From Monodelphis domestica (Eukaryota; Chordata; Mammalia; Didelphimorphia; Didelphidae), in assembly GCF_027887165.1 (NCBI RefSeq), contig NC_077229.1:372162343-372226342 (forward strand): a stretch of 64,000 nt of DNA. The letters are read 5' to 3'. Every line of letters starts with the position of its first letter. Position 1 is the first letter of the stretch. The position numbers were made by a program, and so were the translations under genes. The notes below the pieces were generated by a model that did not search any database, had not been told where the DNA came from, and worked only from the letters and a program-made list of their open reading frames with translations. Shown here in pieces: positions 22,476 through 35,234 of the stretch.

Positions 22476-23300
22476 CTATCAGGTCATTCCTTAAGAATGA
22501 AAATAACCTAAGAATAACCTCTTTTTTCATACCTGGCTTTTGTGACAGAGGATGGCACTAGGGGAAGAGTTGCCAGGCTGAAGAGTGTGTGGATCTGATC
22601 ACTTCAATGGGAGAGGGGCCCCAGGAGGCTGGAATCCTGAGAAGCAGAAGGTTCCCTTCTGAAAAGCAGTTGGTCTCTCAGTTTGGAGAAGCTGAAGAGG
22701 GAAGGTTGAATAAGACTTTCTCCTGAGGGTTACCCACTTTTTCCTGCTTGTGACTTCCCCCCAACATTTCCCAATTGAAGAGACTCAGTGAAGAGAAACC
22801 TGAGAAAGGCATTTTGTCAGACTTTACCTCAGTTCCTGATGCCCTGGGTCTGAACTGTGGCCAAGGGGCCAAACCCAGGGTCAGTCACCCTGACTTTCAG
22901 GGGGCTCAGGCTGTCAAAGCCTGAGTTCCCCCCAAACTCGAGGAGGGAGGGAAAAGGTTTTACCTAGAGAAAGGGACTCCCTTCCCCCATTTCCCTTTCC
23001 CAGTCTTTCCCTGCCTGTTATTCCTTTGTATTACCCTGATTGAGTTAAGTGACATTAAAGTAGTTATCTTTGCCCCAAGCTGTGAATCAAGTGTGAGTGA
23101 ACAGATCAAGGGGAGAGACATCTTCATAGGAAGAAACAAGCATAAATCTGGGAGGGCAGCCATAGTTAAGGAGGGAAGGCAGAAAGGGGAAAAATCTTTA
23201 AACTCCCTTCTCCTCTCTCAGAGCCACCCCTAAACATCAGCTGTCTCTCTCCTAGATCCTTTCCCATCCCCAAACCATTTCTCCTTTACAGTTCACAAAT
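22476..23300. repeat. Block related to the proviral interior (see 17,830-18,357)
   Basis: The part 22,793-23,290 aligns with 17,830-18,357, and the part before it aligns more weakly with 14,830-15,173. No coding signal was seen. Confidence 0.65.
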
Positions 23301-23605
23301 GGAGGCATTTTTCTGAAGGGTAAGGCTAAAAGTGTACACAATCAGAGGGCACAATATACAGGAGAGGATGAATCGAAGCTGGTCATTTTCATAGCTCCTT
23401 TTATCATATCCACTCACACTCAGCCCCCCAGAGAGCTATAGTTCCTAGTCAAGTTGAATAATATTTGATTTTCATCTTTACTTGTGGGTAGGAGTGACTA
23501 TTGAGGTTTTATATTTTCCTATTATTTATATTTTTATATATATTTATATTTTTTCCAACCTTGACCCAGCTTTCATCCCCTGTTCCCAGAGAGACTCTAA
23601 GCCTA
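23301..23605. other. AT-rich spacer, no feature seen
   Basis: It includes an alternating AT/T-rich stretch at about 23,515-23,550. Nothing else is recognisable. Confidence 0.4.
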
Positions 23606-25375
23606 GAACCTCTGCTCTACATAATTTATTAGACTGATAACTGGACAAGTCACAAGGGTACAAGATGATGCTCACACTATCCCAAAGACCAGGGCTGAGG
23701 GGGGAGGGATGGAAGCAGTTACTAGCCTTTCAGGGAAGTGCAAAGGCTAGTTTCCCCCACCCTGGAGAGAGGATAAGAGGCAAGGCACAAAAGAGACATT
23801 TGCCTAATTTTGATCAAATGAATGATGGACTGGGATGGACAAAAATAAGGATTTAGGTCATTTAGGATCTCTGAGGGTCTGCAGTAAGAAGGGGATCATT
23901 CTGTTCAGTCCCTTCCTGGTAGGGTTGGTCTAAATATAGTCTAGGGCTTATGCATGGGAAGAGTGCAATGATGCAAGATAGAGACAAGAGGAAGGGGGAG
24001 TTGAGTCAGACAGCACAGCTATCCTCCATTCCAGCAAGGAGCCAGGTTGGTCCATGAAAAACAAGACCATAACCAGACGGATATCATTGGCTTTTGCTTT
24101 GGTACGTACCATTGTGACCAGTGGAGTGCACCTATTGGATGACACCTTAGTCTCTGTAGTTCAGCTGGGCTTCAAACACCTTTAAATAGCCTACCTTCAG
24201 ATACAAACAGTGTTTCAAAGTTCATGGAAAAGAGAGGCCAAGCCCATTTCTTTTTGTCACTGGTTGGTAGCAGCTGGGATTCCTTCATTCCTGACAAGTC
24301 CTTGATCTTCTCCATGACCTTTCTTGCTGACTTTGTACTTGCCTTTTCCCTTTTCTACAGATCACTAGAGACCCACGTGTGTTCAGCCATGTTGGGATCT
24401 GGACCTCAATTTTCCCAGCCAGAAATTGGACTTACTGACCACTTTGACCTCCAGCATGGTCCATTCTACCTCCAGAGGGATCCCCCTGGAATGGAAGAAT
24501 GACATGCATCATGGTCCAATATCCCATAAGCTCAAACTCTCTGGCTGGGAAATGAAATTTTTGCTCCATTCCAAGTCAAACCTGGTGAGCCATACAAACT
24601 AGTAGAAGGTACAGTCATCTATGGCAGTGGACTACTTCTGACTCTTGCCTATCTCATCAGCAGTGCTCTTGACCTCCTTCTCAAACACAATCTGATCTTC
24701 CATCCCAAACTTGCACCCTGGCAAGCCACTCACTCAGAGAGCTCTTTATCACAACTCGAGCAGACACACAGGCACTCAGCATGGGCCCTTGAAGAGACTG
24801 AGGAGGTTGACCCTCTCACACACATACAAGAAGAGCTCATTGGGATGATATTTGATGCCCTATATGTAGCCAACCAATTTACACTGTCATCTGGCCTGTT
24901 CTCCCTTTTTCTTCCTCTTAATGTCTTGACGAGTGATGAATGTTTTCAGAGCTCCAGTCTCTGAGTTCTGTGAGTAGCCAAAGTTCGGGAACTCATCCAG
25001 TAGCTCGAAGAGGGGCACCAAATTGTTCTAGATGGTCTCCTCATGGATCTTGCCAAAGTAGGCAGCCATGATGTCACACATTTTAGAGTAGAACTCAAAG
25101 GCCTTTGCTGCATTGGCGTTTTACTTGGTGATGGCTGCCAGCCAGATGTTGGAGCACTTGATATGGGAGAAGCTAGTGCTCGTAGAATGTTGGTGAAGCA
25201 CAAGCACCCACATATGCTTCTGTGCATGTATCACATTAACTCAGAAAGTATTTATGCCACCAATGTCATCTCTGTAGAACAGGGAGATGAAATGAAGTCC
25301 TCTTCCTTTTTTTGTTGCAAATGAAGAGACCTCCATTCATGGTGGTGATTCAGTCTCCTCTGCCTATGGCTTAGC
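23606..25375 (-). pseudogene. AP2M1: AP2M1 processed pseudogene, copy 2 (near full length)
   Basis: On the minus strand the match to the AP-2 mu subunit runs from the start (ATG at 25,340-25,338; M-N-G-G-L-F-I) through the A-A-Y-F-G-K-I and E-L-L-D-E segment (about 25,000-25,070), [13 protein letters not shown] (about 24,940), F-E-L-M-G-Y (about 24,535), K-I-E-V-Q-I-P-T (about 24,400) and M-K-E-S-Q (about 24,280) to the C-terminal Y-L-K-V-F-E / L-N-Y-R-D near 24,150. There are many stops and frameshifts and no introns. Beyond the coding part an AATAAA at about 23,630 is consistent with the 3' end of the retrocopied transcript. The whole protein family acts in clathrin-mediated endocytosis; this copy is dead. 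Confidence 0.85.
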
Positions 25376-25530
25376 AAACAGTTCAGGCACCTCTATTATT
25401 ATTTCCATTTTATAGTTAAGGTAACTGAAGCCAACAGTTGCATACCTAGTAAGGATCAGATTTGTACATCGGTCTTTCTGAATTCAGGGGAAGTGCGCTA
25501 TTTAGCTGCCTCAGTATAGCACCAATTCTG
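25376..25530 (-). repeat. MIR-like SINE
   Basis: 'ttccattttatagttaaggt' followed by 'aactgaagcc' is the antisense MIR core; the rest is decayed. Confidence 0.55.
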
Positions 25531-26620
25531 AAACCTAATGTGGAGCCATACTCATTTTCTACACTGAATTACAGCATAGTATAAAGCAGATAACACTCAA
25601 TAAATTCTTGTAAATTAGTCAGAAACATTAGATTTCTATATGTAACCTACTATGTATCTAGCATTCATATATCATGAAAATGAATGCCTCACTTAATGAA
25701 ATTGAATACTTTATATTGAGTATATAATCCTAAGGTCCTAAAGACAACCCCTATATATTCCAATAGCTTATAAGTATGTCTATGTACAAGTTGCATTTAT
25801 TTTCTGAAACTTTGTCTTCTATACTTAGAGAAACCCCAAATTCTAAATTAAAAATTAGCATGTACAGAGATGAATTACTAGGACATAGAAGGCATTAAAC
25901 AAGCAGATAAAGAATCCCTGAAGAGAAATAAGGATAAAAATTGTTCCTCTAGATCAGTTATTCTTAACCTGGGGTCCTTGAATTTATGCTTGTGGTTGTT
26001 GTTTTAATATCTCAATAGCTGTATTTCAATAGTATTGATTTGCTTCTTAAGTCTGTATATTTTATTTTATGTATTTGTATTATTTATTATTCTAGGGAAT
26101 GTATAAGCTTAATCGAAATACCAAAATTGGACTATCATATAAAAATCAATTGAGAGCCTAATCTAGAACAAACTATGTACCAGTGTGTGATGCTGGATAG
26201 ACTCTAAATCAGGAATAAAGCAGTTCCTCATTTACTAGAAATGTGCTTGCTTTACAAAAATATTTCTGCAACTACAAATTATGACTTAAAGAGAACTTAT
26301 TTTATTATAAAACTTGTCTAGACAACCAAAAACCTGGCTAATGGCCCAGGGATTACAGTTATTTTACATGTCTAGCAGATTCAGATTTTTTTTTTCTCTT
26401 GACAGTGCCTTGCAAAATAATTCTCAATGTGTTGATGAATTCTCTATTAATTGACATGTCAATTGATTTAACTCTTTGAGCTAAGTTCAAACTGCTTCCT
26501 CATGTTTTATGAAGCAACTGTTAAATAGTTTTTTAAGGAACTGGAGTCCTACAAAGTCAAAATAAGTACTTGGTGTTACTTCCTACTGTACATCTAATTA
26601 CTGTTATGATAACTACCTTA
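25531..26620. other. AT-rich intergenic DNA, no gene seen
   Basis: No open frame of note, no recognised repeat and no splice pattern. Confidence 0.5.
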
Positions 26621-26621
26621 A

Positions 26622-26820
26622 TTTTATTATTTTTTTAACCCTTACCTTCCTCCTTAGAATAAGTACTTTATATTGATTCCGAGGCAGAAGAGCAGTAAGG
26701 GCTAGGAAATGGGGGTTAAGTGACCTGTTCAAGGTCACAAAGTTATGAATTATCTGAGGCCAAAAGAATCTCCCATCTCTAGATCTGGCTCTCAATCCAC
26801 TGAGTCACTTGGCTTCCCCC
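26622..26820 (-). repeat. Marsupial tRNA-type SINE
   Basis: On the minus strand it runs from an 'actcagtggattgagagcc'-like head, through 'tgaccttgaacaggtcactt', to 'actgctcttctgcctcgg' and 'aatcaatataaagtactt', then an A-rich tail. This order fits the MAR/MON-type SINEs abundant in marsupials. Confidence 0.7.
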
Positions 26821-28205
26821 CATGATAACTAACTTCAGAAAAGAGTTATTATTAATTTTATTATTAATAATTATTAATAAAATTTCATTTTAACTTGTTA
26901 GGAAAAAATGTAGAATTCAGTAAAGAACAATTATACCATTAAATGATTACTTATCTCTTAGTTATGTTATTAGAGAAATGACTTTTAAGTGGATTCTTTC
27001 TGTTGCTTTTTCTCCTTATTTATACAATCTCATCTTAGACTGTATACATAAACAACTAAGAGCTAAGCACTTCCCTTTTTTCCTATCCCTGACTGAAACA
27101 GGGTAACATTAATCTAAACAATTCCCTGCTTCTCTCCAGACCAGTGAGGACTGGTCATGAGTTAGCTCTTTCTTTTTTATAATAATGCATGTGTGGTCAG
27201 TAAAGGATCTATAATATTGTGATTTGTCAAAATATAGATTGATTGCCTTATCCTGTATAAGCAGTTTTTTATATCAGGCCATAGTAATTGCTTTTTTGTT
27301 TTTAGTATCTTCTGAGTGACATTTATTTTTTTCATACTTGTGTAATTTTTTGGGGGGGGGAGGGGACACACACTCCTTAGATGGAGAAATGAGAATTGAA
27401 GTCAGTGAGGAAAGGGTTGATGAAAATGGCTTCCCTCACTACTCCTTCCCAGGGTCCCTGAATTACTTGAGGGAGACAAAATAGAGATCTCCCCATGGTG
27501 AAGGCTTGCCCCTTGTTGTCCTGATGGCTGTGTGTACCCTTAAGGGAGGTGGGGAGTCTTATCTACATGGAGAGATATGAGGGAACTCAATCCGGATATG
27601 CACTGCTTTGGGGTACTCACAAGCCTCCCCCTCCTGTCTTCTTGAAAACTGGCAACAAGATGAAGTCTGCCAATGGGTTTACTCTCTAGATGTAAAGAAA
27701 TGAGATTGAATTTGCTATCTGACTGCTTGTTTGATTTAATTGTTGATTGGGGCAAAGGGTAACAGTTAGAGGGGTTGTAAGCCACCCCAAATCTCTTTCT
27801 AAATAAATCTAATTACTAAAATACACAGTTTTCTAGTAGCCAGGGGAGAGATAGAATAGGGGAGAAAGCTCTGCTCACTGATTTGAGTCCAGTATCTCAA
27901 TAGTTCAGGTAATGAAAGTCTTTGAAGAAATTAGGTTTCTTGACAGGAACCAGCAATGTTTTAAACAGGAGCCCTTGATGTTGGGATTTCTGTCAGTGAC
28001 AGAAATTCCTCAGAGTGGTCTTGAATGGCCCTGAGAAACAACTCCTTCTTATATCCCTTTCTGTGTCTCAGCACTCAAGACCCTGTTCCTCAGGAGAATT
28101 TCACAGAAGTCCTTGTTCAGTTCCCAATTGTTGTTCTTGCCTCATACACTGTAGAACTCTAAACTTCCATTTTCCCCCAATGGTTCTTTTGTCCTACTCC
28201 CCATC
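26821..28205. other. Intergenic DNA, no gene seen
   Basis: It includes a G-run at 27,352-27,360 and no feature I can support. The longest minus-strand frame (27,540-27,785) has no recognisable family. Confidence 0.45.
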
Positions 28206-28209
28206 ATTA

Positions 28210-30085
28210 CACTTGTTAATTTTTTTCCAGCTTGCATGTCAGCACAATTTTTAATAATCATTTTATATTTTGTGACTGATATTCTCTCCCTTCCTTCAAT
28301 ACCTCTTCCCCAAGACAGCAGGTAATATGAGATAGGTTTTACAGGTGTTATTATGCAATACATAGTTCCATATTCATCTTGTTGTGAAAGAAAACAAGTA
28401 TTGCTTATACTAGAGAAAAATTCATGGAGAAAAAAATAAAGAATAGCATGCTTCAATCTTCATTCAGACTCCGTCAGTTCCTTCTATGACAATAAATAGC
28501 CTTTTTTTGTCATGAGTCCTTGGAATTATCTTTGATCCTTGCATTGTTGATAATAGCTAAATCATTCATAGTTGATCAACATATGTTATTTTTTTTATAG
28601 TCCACAATGTTGCTCTAGTTCTGATCACTTTGTTTTGCATTATTTCATATGTATTTTCAGGTAGTTTTTGTGATTGTCTTCTTGGTCATTCCTTAGAGTG
28701 CAATAGTATTCCATTACAATCATATACCACAACTTATTCAGCCATTCCCCAACTGATGGACATTCCTTCAATTTCTAGTTCTTTGCCTCTACAATAAGAG
28801 CTGCTATAAATATTTTTGAATAGGTAGGTTCTTTTCTACTACCTTTGATATCTTTAAGATATATAGGCTTAGTAGTGGTCAAGGGGAATTCACAGTTTTT
28901 TGAGCTTGGTTCCTATTTGCTTTCCTGAATGGTTGTATTAGTTCACAACTCTACCAATAGTATATTAGTGTCCCAATTTTTCCACAGTTCTTCCAACACT
29001 TGTCATTTTCCTTTTTTGTTATATTAACCAGTTGAATAGTTAGAAAGTGGTACCTCAGAGGCGTTTTAATTTTCATTTCTCTAATTAATAGTGATTTGGA
29101 ACATTTTTATATGACTAGAGGTAGTTTTAATTTCTTCATCTGAGAATTAATTTCCAGTTCATATTCTTTGATCACTTGTCAGTTGGGGAATGCTTTGTAT
29201 TCTCATTAATTTGATTCAGTTCTCCATATATTTGATAAATGAGGCCTTTGTCAGTAACATTTGCTATAAAGATTTTTTTCCTGTTTGTTGTTTGCCTTCT
29301 CAGCTTGATTGCATTGGTTTTGTTGGTGTAAACGCTTTTTAATTTAATGTATTTGTTTATCTATTTTACATCTCATAATGTTCTCAAGATCTTGTTTGAA
29401 CATCAATTCTTTCTTCATTTATAGATTTGACAGGTAAATCATTCCATGATCCTCTAATTTATTGTTTTAGCCTTTATTTTTAAATCATATATCTATTTTG
29501 ACTTTCCCTGGGTATATGGAATGAGGTGTTTGTTGGTCAGTGCCTAGTTTCAGCCATACTGTTTTCTAGTTTTTCCCAACAGTTTTTGTTGAGTAGTAAT
29601 TTTTTTTCCCAAAAAACTGGGATCTTTGAGTTTGTCAAATGCTAGGTTATTATGGTCATTTAGTGTCTGTTGAGTATATAATCTGTTTAATAGATCCACT
29701 GCTCTATTTCTTAGCCAGTTTCAGATGTTTTGCTGATTGCTGCTTTATAATACAGTTTGAGATCCAATAAAGCTAAGCTACCTTCAGATTTTTTGTTTCA
29801 TTAATTCTCTTGATGTTACTGGCCTTTTATTCTTCCAGTTAAATTTTATTTCTTTTCTAGCTCTATGTAATAACTTTTGGATAGTTAAGTATCACACCAA
29901 ATAGGTAAATTGGTTTAGATAGAATTATCACTTTATTATAATGGCTCAGTCTATCAATGAACAATCAATGTTTTTTCTAATTGTTTAGGTCTGATTTTAT
30001 TTATGTGAAAAGTATTGTATAGTTGTGTTCCCTGGGTTCATCTTGGCAGATATTATAATTTCTTAATATGAAATTTCTTACAATA
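28210..30085 (-). mobile_element. Antisense L1, 5'-truncated, old
   Basis: The same 3' landmarks as the copy at 40,560-41,989 occur in the same order over about 1.4 kb, and RT-coding sequence follows to about 30,080. It is heavily mutated. Confidence 0.8.
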
Positions 30086-30106
30086 CCACTCTTTACTGGT
30101 TACTTC

Positions 30107-30908
30107 TATGAACTTTAAAAATTATTCCACCCTACTCAGACAGTACTTTAGGGGAAGATAAAGTTGTAATCTCCTGATTGAACAATGAATGTACTTAGTT
30201 CTCACCTTATAGTGAAGCTAGAACTTTAAGCTAAGTCAATACAAAAAGGTGTTAAGTAACTATAAAGGATAAATTAATCCAAAAAAGGTCAAGTAACTAA
30301 CAAAAGGTGAACTTAACAAAGAAGTGTGAAGTATCTCAAAAGATATAATTTAACCAGAGAAAGTGAGAACTAAAGAGTGGCAGTCTTGGAGAAAATCTAA
30401 CCAAAGAAGGTGAGAAGTAAAGAATGGGCAGTCCTGGAGAAAAGCATCTGCTGTGATTGATAGACATGAAAATTTAGGGGAGGTGACACAAGAGAAAAGA
30501 TCTTTAAAAAGGGGATGTAAAGGCCAGAAGGAGAGATTCGGAGATTCAGAGATTCGTACATGCAGGCATTCAGATATTCAGAACTCAGCCTGGAGGAGCT
30601 CACTCAGACAGCTTCCTTGATATAGTCTTGTAGTGAGTGATAAGACTGACTTCCCTGTCCTTTGACTCTCAAGTCAAAGTCAAAGTCAAGTCTTTGGCCA
30701 AGGCCTTTAACTCCTACCTGGCTCAGCCTGAGTCGGAGCAGTTTAAATTAACTCTTTCCTCTCTCTCTCTCTTCTCCTTAATTCCTTCTCTCTATATTAA
30801 TTAAAATCACCATAATTTCCAGCTGACTTGGGTATTTTATTATTTGGGATCTTCCCTGGTGACCAATTAATTTAAATTTTAAGTCACAATGCTAAATTAT
30901 CCTTTACA
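30107..30908 (+). mobile_element. Solo LTR
   Basis: A perfect CTTC duplication (30,103-30,106 and 30,909-30,912) bounds it. It begins TATGAACTTT (altered TG) and ends TTTACA. It is the long relative of the short LTR at 255-484. Confidence 0.9.
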
Positions 30909-30912
30909 CTTC

Positions 30913-31560
30913 TCTAAATAATATTTTCCCTTTCTTGATCAAACTCGAAACAGTCATCTACCCTCGGTGCCTCCACTTCCTCTCCTCATTTTCTTTTAAA
31001 CCTTCTACAATCTAGTCTCCAATTTTATCCCTCAATTGAAATTACCTTCACCAAAGTTACCATTGACTTTGTAATTTCCAAAAATAGCATCATTTTCACA
31101 ATCCTAATCATCTCTGATTCCCCTGGAACATTTGACACTATTAATCATCCTTTCTTAATTGGATACACTTTCTTCTGGATTTTTGTGACATTACTTTTTA
31201 TTATTTCTCTTTCTATGTGTCTGACCATTCTTTCTCAATCTCTTTTGCTGTTTCATCATCTAAGTCATGCCTCCTAATAATAGGTGGACCTCTAAGCTCT
31301 ATTCTGGGCTCATTTCTCTCCAAATTAAATAATAATCTCATTAGTTCCTATGAGTTTAATTATCATTTCTGTGATGATAACTCAGATCTATACTTCCAGC
31401 CCTAGTCTCCCTCCTTCACCTCAACCTAGCATCATCAAATGCCCATGTGACATTTTAAAATGGAGGTCCTATAAGCATCTCAAAGTTAATATATTAAAAG
31501 TAGACCTCATTGTCTTTCCATTACTCCTCTTCTGAAATTCAATCTCTTCATTTAAATAAA
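30913..31560 (+). mobile_element. Ancient L2 LINE fragment (reverse-transcriptase part)
   Basis: The sequence follows the L2 ORF2 pattern. The segment near 31,360-31,400 corresponds to the L2 Y-A-D-D box, here degraded to F-C-D-D followed by a D-L-Y-F-Q-P-like run. Several stops are present. Confidence 0.6.
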
Positions 31561-32604
31561 ATTGTCAATCACCAATTACTGTTAGTATCTTCCCTATATC
31601 ATTATTTAAACCCAGCTAGAAATTTAACCAATTAACACCATTGCTGAGATGACAAACAAAGGTTAATTGTACGAAACTTTTGTTTCCCTAACACCAGGAA
31701 CATACTCTGTCCTCTACTATTTTGGACCTTAGGGAGAATGAGCTCAAACTTAAAGAAATTGCTACAAAGTATTTATTCTACCAGAGATACACTCTGAATT
31801 TACTATAGACACTGGATGAGTAACTCCCTTGCTGCATTAAGCTATAGCAACTGAGTCTGTCTACTGCTAGGCTGAATCAAGAAGGATGTCCTTCAGGATT
31901 ATGAAGATGAAGATCTGACTCAGTTGCCAGCAAATCATGATATGGAATCCCTTTCCTACATGTCTGGCATCTCACTCTAATGGCTTTTTAATGTTCATAT
32001 GATCATTTCCAATAGCAAGAAAAAATAGAAAACAAATACAAAAAAACAGAGACTGAAAATAAAGGTGTTCCTGATGTCATGGTGGTGGCTTCAAGTAAAA
32101 GAGGACCCTCCCTCACCTGGAAACAAACAGCAGTTCATCTTCCTGACATCAGTCCAAATCTTTCCTACAGTGTGGCCCCATGTCCCTGTGGGGGGAGGGG
32201 AGAGAGGGGGAGAGAGAGAGAAGCAGAAGGGGATATGACAAAGGTATTAAGTTTTAATTCTTTCCAGCAGAACTACATACATGTGGAACTCCTCTCTTGA
32301 GAAAAGGAACTCACCAGGTACAGGACTAAATAGCATTTTATTTCTCAAAAAAAAAAAAAAAACCACCATAGTTCAGGGGGAAGAATATAACAGTAAATTC
32401 CTGGATTGGGTTTGGGTGATCCTAGTAAAACATGCCAAAAACAGTTACTTTATCTGGAAAAGCTCTGAGGTTGCTCCTGGTTGAGATAATGATTGCTTTA
32501 TCTTAGCTTTTAGAGCATTATTGTTATGACAAGGTTTCATAGGATCAGAAATCCCTGGGGAAAAAATGGAAGCTTGAGTAAAGTATATATGGTCAGTATA
32601 ATCA
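31561..32604. other. Intergenic DNA, no gene seen
   Basis: It includes a G/GA-rich run at about 32,189-32,222 and an A-run at 32,347-32,362. No coding match. Confidence 0.45.
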
Positions 32605-32850
32605 TTATTCATTTAATTTTCATACTTTCCACCAAGGAAGGAAATTCATCCTTGGATATTTACTTGGTAACCCTGAACAAGTCACTTAACCTCTGTCTCC
32701 CTCATTTCCCTCAAGTCTAAAATGGGGGTGATATTAGCACTGACATTACAGCCTTGTTGTGAAGCTCAAATGACATAATATTTGTAAAATGTTTAGTAAA
32801 GTCTCTGGCACAGTGTAAATAATAAATATGTGTTTTATCCCTTCCTTCCC
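32605..32850 (+). repeat. MIR SINE, near full length
   Basis: It has the order 'ccctgaacaagtcacttaac', 'ctctgtctccctcatttccc', 'taaaatgggggtgatattag', 'ttgttgtgaagctcaaatga' and a cacagtgtaaataataaat end, the typical MIR layout. Confidence 0.75.
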
Positions 32851-33714
32851 TATGGCAGTCTTTTATACACACACTTAGTTCTGGCTCAGAAGCCAGTGGG
32901 AAACCTTTCCTCACCATACTGTATATAAATAGGTAGGAATCCATCATGAAATACCTAACCACACATGCTCTAAAGGGGTCAAGTAAGGCTCTTTATTACA
33001 CATTCTTAGAACCAGGTTCACCAAGCATCCATGTGCTTCTAGTACACAATTCTCATTGGATAGATGATCACAGAAGATCTGTGGATAGCTATGCCTCCTA
33101 GAACAGTGCTTTCAGCCCAACATTCAGAGCCTCCATCCTGGGAAACAACCTGTGGAGAGATTAGCTATTCTCAACATTTACTAGCCAGCTGCTATCCACA
33201 GGGCAAGCAAGTCAGCCTGACTAAAGCCCGTACTTCCTGCAGATAGAGGATATAATGCAAGGACAGGAAGAGTCCCACTCTCTCCTTTTGACATGATGCA
33301 GTGAACATGGTGGTGGTGGTAAGCAAAGTGCCGGGATTTTGAAATGGCTAATTAGCCATGAGCACATGGTCTTTATTTTGTATCCTCTTTATTCCTTGAT
33401 TTCTAATGATCATTTAATAAACCTCCTAAAATATAATATTTTTACTATTAAGATAATTTTCCAAGAAGTCTGAGGAACAGACAGAAGACAACATCTTTAC
33501 AATAAGTCAGACCATTAGTACCACATTGAATACCATCTCCCATTTTATTCTTACATAGATCTCCAAGGTCCCTGAACCCAAGAACCTTGGACAACAATAA
33601 TACTTTCCAGCCTAGCGTCCTCACTATCATCCTGGAAGTAACTCCCGTATTAATGCAATCTGGCAACTGCTCCTGCAGGTACAATAGCCACAGCTACTAA
33701 AGAACCAGAGAAGA
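32851..33714. other. Intergenic DNA, possible LTR remnant
   Basis: An AATAAA with AT-rich downstream at about 33,416 suggests an old LTR, but no borders were found. Confidence 0.3.
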
Positions 33715-34745
33715 AAATTCTTTATTTCAATATATTTTACTTTTCCAATTGTGTGTAATGACAGTATTCAACATACATTTTCAAAAATTATTAGCTCTAA
33801 ATTGTCTCTCTCCCTCTCTTCCATCCCTACTGTTGGAGATGGTAAGCAATTTGATCTGGGTTATGCATGTATTATATAAATTACATGCCTCCACGTTGTT
33901 CATTATTATGAGAAAACTCATAAAAAACCAAAATCTCAAAATAAAAACAGGAATAAACTAAAGTGAAAAATAGTATGTTTTGATCTGCATCCAACTCCAA
34001 CAGTTTGTTTGGAGTTAGATAACATTCTTTGTCATAAGTCTTTCAAAATTGTACTGAATCTTTGTATTGTTGAGAGTAGCTAAGCCTGTCATGATGATCA
34101 CCATACAATATTACTTTTACTGTGTATAATGTTTTCCCAGTTCTGATGATTTCTCTGCATCAATTCATGTTGATATTTCTATCTTTTTCTGAAATCATTC
34201 GGCTTATCATTTTTTATAGCACAATAGTATTCCATCACTAACATATACCATAATTTGTGTCATTCCCCAACCAATAGACATTCCCTCAATGTCTAATTCT
34301 TTACTACCACTAAAAAGAGCAGCCATAAATATGTTTGTACAAATAGGTCCTTTCCCCTTTTTCATGATCTCTTTTACATACAAACCTAGTATGGTATTAT
34401 AGGATCAAAGGGTATGCACAGTTTTATAGCCCTTTGGACATAGTTTCAAATTGCCCTTCATAATGGTTGGATCAGTTCTCAACTCTATCAACTATGCATT
34501 AGTGTCCCAATTTTTTCACCTCCCCTACAACCTTTATCACTTTCCTTTGCTGTCATACTGGCCAATGTGATAGACGTGAGGTGGTACCTCAGAGTTGTTT
34601 TAATGTGTATTTCTCTGATCGAGTGATTTAGAAATTTTTATATGATTTTTGATAACTTTGATTTATTCATCTGAAAACTATTTGTGTTCATATCCTTTGT
34701 TCATTTGTTAGCTGAAGAATGACTTGTATTCTTGTATTCTTATAT
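33715..34745 (-). mobile_element. Antisense L1 3' fragment, old
   Basis: It shares the landmark order of the copies at 28.2 and 40.6 kb, for example 'cacaatagtattccatcact' at about 34,220 and 'gaggtggtacctcagagttg' at about 34,578. Confidence 0.8.
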
Positions 34746-34879
34746 ATTTGATTTAATCAAACAAAATTCTTATCTGTGGCAAATAACTGAACTTTAGAAA
34801 AATATCTTTTGATCAGGAGAAATATCATTAAAGATAAGGCATCAACATCTCCTTTGCTTCCCCACCCCAAGGACCATGG

Positions 34880-35050
34880 GACTTTAGCATCTGACTTGGA
34901 CTGGAACCTTCCATATGTATTGTCTCCCCCATTAGATTCTGAACTTCTTGAGAGCAGGGACTGCTTCTTTTTTATTTGTATCCCCAATATTTAGCACAGT
35001 GCTTTTACATATGGTAAGCACTTAACAAATATTCTATTCATTTATTCAGT
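34880..35050 (+). repeat. L2 3' end
   Basis: 'cttgagagcagggactgctt', then 'tagcacagtgcttttacata', then 'taagcacttaacaaatattc' is the L2 tail pattern. Confidence 0.75.
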
Positions 35051-35179
35051 TATCCCTCCTCTGTCAATTACATCTCAAATCATTTTCAGGAACTTCTGAA
35101 GTGGGTAGACAAATGTTCCCATTAAATAGAGGAGGAAACTAGAGCAAATGGCCTTAGATAGTTACTTTTCAAGATCACA

Positions 35180-35182
<3 letters not shown>

Positions 35183-35232
<50 letters not shown>
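35183..35232. repeat. (CA)n microsatellite
   Basis: It is a pure CA dinucleotide run of about 50 bp. Confidence 0.95.

Positions 35233-35234
<2 letters not shown>

Noticed and set aside
24946..25227. 93-codon frames on both strands
   Set aside because: They are out-of-frame readings of the AP2M1 pseudogene.
35183..35232. CA run as Z-DNA regulatory element
   Set aside because: It is an ordinary microsatellite with no gene nearby.
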